Of a stretch of DNA of 64,000 bases, positions 57,664 to 64,000 are shown one piece after another (the stretch's first letter is position 1; the number at the start of each line of letters is the position of its first letter). Under the pieces are notes generated by a model that saw only the letters and a program-made list of their open reading frames with translations, searched no databases and was not told the origin of the DNA. Both the position numbers and the translations under genes were made by a program. Where the stretch lies: positions 34,377,499 to 34,441,498 of the forward strand of contig OZ038509.1 of NCBI GenBank assembly GCA_964036315.1, given 5' to 3'. Origin of the DNA: Acanthosepion esculentum. Taxonomy: Eukaryota; Mollusca; Cephalopoda; Sepiida; Sepiidae.

Positions 57664-59200
57664 TGAATGAAAGAAAGATAGAAAGAAGGGAAGACAGAAA
57701 GAAGGGAAGATAGAAAGAAGGGAAGGTAGAAAGAAGGGAAGGTAGAAAGAAGGGAAGACAGAAAGAAGGGAAGATAGAAAGAAGGGAAGACAGAAAGAAG
57801 GGAAGATAGAAAGAAGGGAAGGTAGAAAGAAGGGAAGACAGAAAGAAGGGAAGATAGAAAGAAGGGAAGGTAGAAAGAAGGGAAGATAGAAAGAAGGGAA
57901 GGTAGAAAGAAGGGAAGACAGAAATAAGGGAAGATAGAAAGAAGGGAAGACAGAAAGAAGGGAAGACAGAAAGAAGGGAAGAAAGAAAGAAGGGAAGACA
58001 GAAAGAAGGGAAGGTAGAAAGAAGGGAAGATAGAAAGAAAGAAATATAGAAAGAAGGGAAGATAGAAAGAAGGGAAGACAGAAAGAAGGGAAGATAGAAA
58101 GAAGGGAAGAAAGAAAGAAGGGAAGACAGAAAGAAGGGAAGGTAGAAAGAAGGGAAGATAGAAAGAAAGAAATATAGAAAGAAGGGAAGATAGAAAGAAG
58201 GGAAGACAGAAAGAAGGGAAGATAGAAAGAAGGGAAGAAAGAAAGAAGGGAAGATAGAAAGAAGGGAAGAAAGAAAGAAGGGAAGACAGAAAGAAGGGAA
58301 GGTAGAAAGAAGGGAAGATAGAAAGAAAGAAATATAGAAAGAAGGGAAGATAGAAAGAAGGGAAGACAGAAAGAAGGGAAGATAGAAAGAAGGGAAGAAA
58401 GAAAGAAGGGAAGATAGAAAGAAGGGAAGAAAGAAAGAAGGGAAGACAGAAAGAAGGGAAGGTAGAAAGAAGGGAAGATAGAAAGAAAGAAATATAGAAA
58501 GAAGGGAAGATAGAAAGAAGGGAAGACAGAAAGAAGGGAAGATAGAAAGAAGGGAAGAAAGAAAGAAGGGAAGATAGAAAGAAGGGAAGAAAGAAAGAAG
58601 GGAAGACAGAAAGAAGGGAAGGTAGAAAGAAGGGAAGATAGAAAGAAAGAAATATAGAAAGAAGGGAAGATAGAAAGAAGGGAAGACAGAAAGAAGGGAA
58701 GAAAGAAAGAAGGGAAGAAAGAAAGAAGGGAAGATAGAAAGAAGGGAAGAAAGAAAGAAGGGAAGACAGAAAGAAGGGAAGGTAGAAAGAAGGGAAGATA
58801 GAAAGAAAGAAATATAGAAAGAAGGGAAGATAGAAAGAAGGGAAGAAAGAAAGAAGGGAAGACAGAAAGAAGGGAAGGTAGAAAGAAGGGAAGATAGAAA
58901 GAAAGAAATATAGAAAGAAGGGAAGATAGAAAGAAGGGAAGATAGAAAGAAGGGAAGAAAGAAAGAAATATAGAAAGAAGGGAAGATAGAAAGAAGAGAA
59001 GATAGAAAGAAAGAAATATAGAAAGAAGGGAAGATAGAAAGAAGAGAAGATAGAAAGAAGGGAAGACAGAAAGAAGGGAAGAAAGAAAGAAAGAAATATA
59101 GAAAGAAGGGAAGATAGAAAGAAGGGAAGACAGAAAGAAGGGAAGAAAGAAAGAAAGAAATATAGAAAGAAGGGAAGACAGAAAGAAGGGAAGATAGAAG
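57664..59200. repeat. 16-bp purine minisatellite with 160-bp higher-order period
   Basis: The basic unit is AGATAGAAAGAAGGGA with AGACAG, AGGTAG and AGAAAG variants. A marker variant, GAAATATAG, occurs at 58041, 58169, 58329, 58489, 58649 and 58809, then 58905, 58965, 59013, 59093 and 59157. From 58169 to 58809 the spacing is exactly 160 bp, ten units. A 541-aa minus frame covers the array as poly FFLSSLLS-type sequence. It stays open because the pyrimidine strand lacks stops; it is not a gene. Confidence 0.98.
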
Positions 59201-60266
59201 TGTTTAATGCCCGTTTCAGTGAAATGAAAAATGTTGTCAATGTCAATTTTTTTTCATTTGTAGTCACTTCTTAAAGTGGCGACCAGCATTCATATTTATG
59301 ATTGCTATTGCAATATTTTTTTTAAAAAGTTGTTAAGCTCAAATATTTCTCGGTGTCATAGGGGGGGGGGGAGTTCTCTGGATATTTTATTGTCGTAGAA
59401 TTCGCCCTGAGCGTATTTCATCCTTAACTTAAGAATTAAAATTCATCAGAAAATGAAAATAGGAAAACCGTGAATACTATATTGGAGGCATTAATAAATA
59501 AAGCGAAACAACATTAACAAATCAACAGCAGCAGTAATAAAAATAAAGAGGCGGAGGTAAATGAGGTCAAAGGTGAGAGCAGCAATAGCGCAGAAGAATA
59601 ATCAGCAGCAGGCAGGTAAGTAGAATATTAGGTTCAAGCCTTCATGTTTGCGGTTCTAGGTTGCTTTTTATGATAACTTTGCTCAGGGCGTCTATCTGGC
59701 ATATTACATTTTTAGAAAAACCTTTTGTTGAATTATTTTAACTTCTAATCAATTCTAATTCTATATATCTTCCAGATGTCCTTTATTTGGCCATATATTG
59801 AGTGTGAGTCCCTTTCTGATCCAATCTATCATCCTTTATTTCCGACCATTCTCTGCCAACTATTCTGGTTCTCTTCGCTAAATCTCTGTTGTCATGCTTT
59901 CCTCAACCGTTACCTTATCGATCAGTGTATTAATCTTGCACATTTCAATATAACCCATCCCAGGGTACTTGGGATGTTTGGGAAAGAATATCTGGTGGTT
60001 ATCTGGATAGACCCCAAATCCACACTTAATTGCTTAACATAATCGCGCGTTCACGACGCGTAGCCTCTAAAATCCTATACTTATAGCTTAGTATGAATTT
60101 AAGTAATGAGATTGTACAAAGCGTGAGGAAATCTATTAACGCCAAGCAATACTGTCGCTACACATTTAACATAAGAATAGCTCTGAAATTAAAGATGAAA
60201 TGATTCTGAGTAAGATATGAGGTTGAAAGAGTTTTGGAAGAGACACTTAATATCGCTTTTGAAATA
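59201..60266. other. No recognised gene
   Basis: Contains a G run at about 59370-59380. The 88-aa frame 59776-60042 has no recognisable domain. Confidence 0.45.
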
Positions 60267-60269
60267 TTA

Positions 60270-60850
60270 GGTTGAGTCATTTTTTTCCATTTTTCAAAAT
60301 GACACAATTTTATCATTATAAGTTCACCGTTATTTGCAGCAACTTGTCAATTATCAGGCATCTCTTTGATACCTTTTGAGTAAAAATCTACAGGTTCTGA
60401 TGCGAAAAGTTTTTCGACAAACTCTTTAAGCTATTTTCCAACAGAGAATGTTTTTCCCAATCAAAGCGTTTTGAAGCGACGGAAAAAGGTAATTAACGGT
60501 TGGTGCAAAGTCAGCTAAATATGGCGATTGGGATAGAACGGACCAAACGAATTCCTATTGTTTTCGTTATTCTTACTGTATGCACCCTTGAGATGTCATG
60601 ACAAAGACACAGTTGAGCCTTTAACGAGCGCAGGGCGGTTTCGATCAAAACTTATAGGCGCAATTCAGCTGATGGAGGTATGAATTGAGAGTTACATTGA
60701 GTTTTAAGAACATTATAAATGAACAATAACCCACAACACGCACCAACATTAACTTTCTTGCATGGAGATCAGCTATTCAGATGATTTTGGATATTTACCC
60801 TTGGCAATCCACTGCTTTTTGCGTTAAACCAGTGTTTTCTAGCGTTTTTT
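60270..60850 (-). pseudogene. mariner transposase C-terminal relic
   Basis: The minus strand reads a WIAKGKYP block near 60815, RPALVKG and a degraded HD(N)xRxHT block near 60600, then HQPLITFFRRFKTL with GKTF near 60490, and LKEFVEKLFASEPVDFYSKG followed by IKEMPD near 60370. The order matches mariner transposases (WI.KGE..., HQDNARPHT, SPDLAPSDYHLF.SL...GK.F, FFASKP..FY..GI..LP). Many stops and frame changes exist, and the catalytic block is not intact. Confidence 0.7.
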
Positions 60851-61845
60851 TCTATCAATTTCTATATATTTTATTGTTTTTTTTTACGTTTTTCATTGAC
60901 TAATATGTGTTTTTTCTATTCTTGTTATTCTATTTTCATATTACATCTTATCTATTGAACCATTTTTATCTATATATCGTTGCCTGTATAAGTTATATTT
61001 TAATAGTGTGTTTGAATTTGTTTACTAATATTTTCAAATTTGAATATTTCTTGGTGTGTATATGTTTGTGCCTTTATCAGTGCATGTGTGTATGGTCGCT
61101 TATATATGCCTTTCATTTTATGTATATGTTGTTTTTTTAAGGATCGTGGACATCTATTTCCTGTTCTGTTTGAATTTTTGCGTGTTTATATATCTAAATA
61201 TGTCTACATGTTTGTGTATTATAATCTGATTGTGTATGTATTGTCTTTTGCAAAATTTCACCCGCCCCTGCCCGTATCATCACTTCAAATGTATCTAAGT
61301 TGTAACGAAGCTTAGAACAACATTAGATTTTAACGTTTATTCTAACTGAATTTTTGGCCTTTCAATAAAAACAAAAACATGTATTTTTTCCACAGCATTT
61401 TAAATAATTTTATATTTTAAACTTGATACACATTAAATTTAAAATTGGTAATTTTTAATTTTCAATTTTATAGTAAAATTTAATAGTAATTAGAATGATT
61501 TCTCTTTTAGTCTAACTTTAACATTAAGGCATTAATTATTATAACCAAGGTTCTTTGTCAAGTTTTTTGAATTCTCATATACTTGTATTTTGATTGGTCA
61601 TTGCAGGTTATGCAACAGCGTTTCCCTAGCACGGGTTATTTGATGGATTTGAACCTTTTAAAACCAATTATTCTACATTCAACAACATCACTTGATAAGG
61701 CACCAGAAATTTTGAAACAAAATGGCTATTTTTGTAATTATTTATGTTATAATTTTCGAATAAATTATATTTACTCTAATCTGTATTGCGCACTCTTTTA
61801 AGAATAGTATTTATTGGTTATTGGAATTTATACACCAATCCTATA

Positions 61846-61848
<3 letters not shown>
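60851..61848. other. Unassigned interior of the mariner element
   Basis: AT-rich sequence with several short hydrophobic frames. I could not align it to a transposase N-terminus, so it is either heavily decayed or inserted DNA. Confidence 0.4.

Positions 61849-61908
<60 letters not shown>
61849..61908. repeat. (AT)n microsatellite
   Basis: About 60 bases of AT directly abutting the next SINE copy. Confidence 0.97.
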
Positions 61909-61910
<2 letters not shown>

Positions 61911-61911
61911 T

Positions 61912-61990
61912 TGGATGGCAACTGGTCTAGGAGAAGGACAACTCTGAATTCAAAACCTGCGAAGGGTCGTTTGGGGACCTTGTAGCATTT
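61912..61990 (-). mobile_element. SINE-like dispersed repeat, family A, copy 9
   Basis: The minus strand reads TTTTGAATTCAGAGTTGTCC and TTCTCCTAGACCAGTTGCC. The match ends at the microsatellite. Confidence 0.8.
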
Positions 61991-62142
61991 ATGCACCAGG
62001 TCTCTGTATTCAGTCCTTCAAAAAGTCCTGCACGAAACCTTCACCACTATAATCAAATCTCGTGTGCTGTTGTCGGTCTGTCGGTTTCCTAAGAACTGAT
62101 CTGCTTGACCCTCATACGTCGAATTCGACGGGAGAATCGAGT

Positions 62143-62247
<105 letters not shown>

Positions 62248-62265
62248 TTGGCAGCAACTTTTCTT

Positions 62266-62430
62266 TTAAACATGTAGTATTGAATGTTAAAGACAACATA
62301 GTCTTGCATATTTTCTTTTGAATTTTCTCATATTCTCTAATTTAAACATGTTGTATTAGAGAATATGAGAAAATTCAAAAGAAAATATGCAAGACTATGT
62401 TGTCTTTAACATTCAATACAATATGTTTAA
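62266..62430. mobile_element. TTAA-ended fold-back element
   Basis: Perfect 65-bp arms (62277-62341 and 62355-62419) enclose a 13-base spacer. The outer ends read TTAAACAT and ATGTTTAA, so TTAA sits at both termini. TTAA is the known target of piggyBac transposons, which suggests a piggyBac-type MITE. No coding is present. Confidence 0.85.
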
Positions 62431-62504
62431 TATAAATATATATATATATGTGTGTCATTGCAATTGGTTAAAAAGAAAACGATATTACTTATGACTCAAC
62501 CTAA

Positions 62505-62821
62505 TATTTATTACACTTTTCATATTTTTCTGACTTGAACATACATTTAATATCCCGTTTCTATAAATAAATATACGTTTGTCATTTGACGTACGGTAAT
62601 TGGAGAGCTACATCTTATGAAATATATTCAACTACAGCCTCTTATTCTTATTCTGTTTCTGCATCCATTGACAGAAATTGTGGTTATTATCTTCCAGTAT
62701 TTTGCAAAGAGACTGAATTCAATCACAGTTATATATAATCGTTTTCGAAGTAAACACCAAATAATTATCTCTCTTTTTTCATTGCGATACATATACTTCC
62801 ATCAATAAAAAACATTACTTT
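62505..62821. other. No recognised feature
   Basis: AT-rich sequence with a 63-aa chance frame. Confidence 0.45.
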
Positions 62822-62970
62822 CGTCTGATGAAGTCCTTTCAGAGGACGAAATACGTTACAGAGAATTTTCCCACTTTGTCATTCTATTTTTCTGATACAC
62901 AGAAATTTATGAATAAAGACAAAAGGAAAAGTTTTCTTAGCCGTCATCTTTCGTCCTCTGATGGACTTTA
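62822..62970. repeat. Fold-back repeat of family D
   Basis: CTGATGAAGTCCTTTCAGAG and GACGAAATACG at the left are roughly the reverse complement of TCTTTCGTCCTCTGATGG and ACTTTATC at the right. The right arm with its inner flank (GACAAAAGGAAAAG, TTTTCTTAGCCG) matches the single arm at 4.6 kb. Confidence 0.7.
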
Positions 62971-63033
62971 TCTAGGCAAATGTAATGATTTTAATTTGAA
63001 ACAAATGTTTCTAAACAGAAAATATATTCTCTT

Positions 63034-63041
<8 letters not shown>

Positions 63042-63086
<45 letters not shown>

Positions 63087-63244
63087 ATATAGAAAAAACA
63101 AGTGAAATGTTGCAAATTAAAAAAAATTGATGTTTTTTTTAAGTATTTATTTATATATTTATATATATATATATATTTGATATTTCAGATCGGCCCCGAT
63201 CTCTTTTTAATTTGCAACATTTCAATTGTTTTTTCTATATTATA
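63042..63244. repeat. (AT)n followed by a 41-bp inverted repeat
   Basis: The arm at 63083-63123 (AATATAGAAAAAACAAGTG, GAAATGTTGCAAATT) pairs with 63204-63244, with very few mismatches. The spacer has TA-rich sequence and a small palindrome, AGATCGGCCCCGATCT. Confidence 0.88.
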
Positions 63245-63280
63245 TACATATTAAGAAAGCATACGTGGCTTCTCATTATG

Positions 63281-63282
<2 letters not shown>

Positions 63283-63347
<65 letters not shown>
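63283..63347. repeat. (TA)n microsatellite
   Basis: Uninterrupted TA repeat. Confidence 0.97.
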
Positions 63348-63349
<2 letters not shown>

Positions 63350-63865
63350 TAGTAATTCGTTGGTATAATCCAGGCGAGTCCTATTAACATAACATAGAAT
63401 TGGAAATATTACAACTGACTCACAAAGACCGCTCAATGTTTATTTTCATTAAACAGAGCAAATTTTCTTTACAAATGGAATTAAGATACGGTGCCAGTCT
63501 ACTAGGGCGGTTAGCTAATAACTGCTGCAAACGCTCGCTTGAACATGTGTAATTGTTCAACATCCATAAAGTCCACCTGTGGTTTTTACTGCAACTATGC
63601 TGTGCGGACCTTAGTTACAGTGTCTGGGAGAGAGCGCGTTATCGTCTGAACAAGGCTAGCATGACTTGTGACTTAATATTAGCACAATCATCGACGGACC
63701 CCAAAGAGGTCCGTCTAATCAATCTCACTCACATTGGTTGGGCCAACACGTGATATGGGTTTTTAGGCACTGTCCAAAGGGGCTGAGCTCGCATCCTCAA
63801 GATGTCACCTCGAATCCACGATCTCATTATCATAAAGCAAACGATGTAAACACACTGCTACCTGC

Positions 63866-63868
<3 letters not shown>
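63348..63868. other. No gene; short hairpin
   Basis: GACGGACC and GGTCCGTC near 63694-63717 form an 8-bp stem. The GC-richer sequence around 63590-63830 may be a SINE, but I found no second copy in the window. Confidence 0.4.

Positions 63869-63916
<48 letters not shown>
63869..63916. repeat. (AT)n microsatellite
   Basis: Uninterrupted AT repeat near the window end. Confidence 0.97.
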
Positions 63917-63919
<3 letters not shown>

Positions 63920-64000
63920 AAAGTTACCATGCTAATGTATATCTATTTTATTCCCGAGTTCTTTCGATATTACCACAATGTCATCTTCAGGGTTTTGTTT

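Noticed and set aside
57642..59267. 541-aa minus-strand frame as a repetitive membrane protein
   Set aside because: It is the pyrimidine strand of a 16-bp purine minisatellite; the hydrophobic Phe/Leu/Ser composition follows from TTC, CTT and TCC codons alone.

Overview
The window looks like AT-rich intergenic or intronic DNA from a cephalopod mollusc, most likely an octopus. This rests on the eukaryotic repeat content, very long (TA)n, (TATC)n and TTA-type microsatellites, a SINE-like element present nine times, and several retroelement lineages. The lineage call is inference. I found no host gene I can defend. Nearly every open frame is a microsatellite or minisatellite artefact, or a short chance frame. 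The recognisable protein coding is all broken transposon or retrotransposon remains.

Layout. 1-10 kb: a 147-bp tandem repeat, a fold-back element built on a (TA)n core, a truncated Tc1 end, and two converging coding relics at 5.7-6.7 kb (one a reverse transcriptase). 10-20 kb: a G-rich tandem repeat, a 5S rRNA-derived SINE, a TATC array, a LINE 3' end and facing arrays of a degenerate 15-mer. 20-30 kb: a Penelope-like relic with an apparent GIY-YIG remnant, four LINE 3'-end relics, and an 80-bp mariner-type MITE whose insertion site is also present empty 1.6 kb away. 30-33 kb: a ~390-bp tandem repeat with a pogo/Tigger-like deletion derivative inserted in one unit. 37.3-41.9 kb: an 18-bp minisatellite of about 250 units with higher-order periods of 613 and 902 bp. 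45-55 kb: a ~1 kb repeat present twice in opposite orientation, a Tc1-like element with long terminal inverted repeats, two LINE relics and a small MITE. 56-59 kb: a second 5S-derived SINE and a 16-bp purine minisatellite with a 160-bp higher-order period. 60-64 kb: a mariner element invaded by a SINE, a palindromic microsatellite and a TTAA-ended fold-back element, then more fold-backs.

The value of the window is its record of mobile-element activity: two insertions can be checked against paralogous empty sites within the window, and two minisatellites show clear block-wise amplification. All family assignments are from pattern recognition by eye and need database searches.
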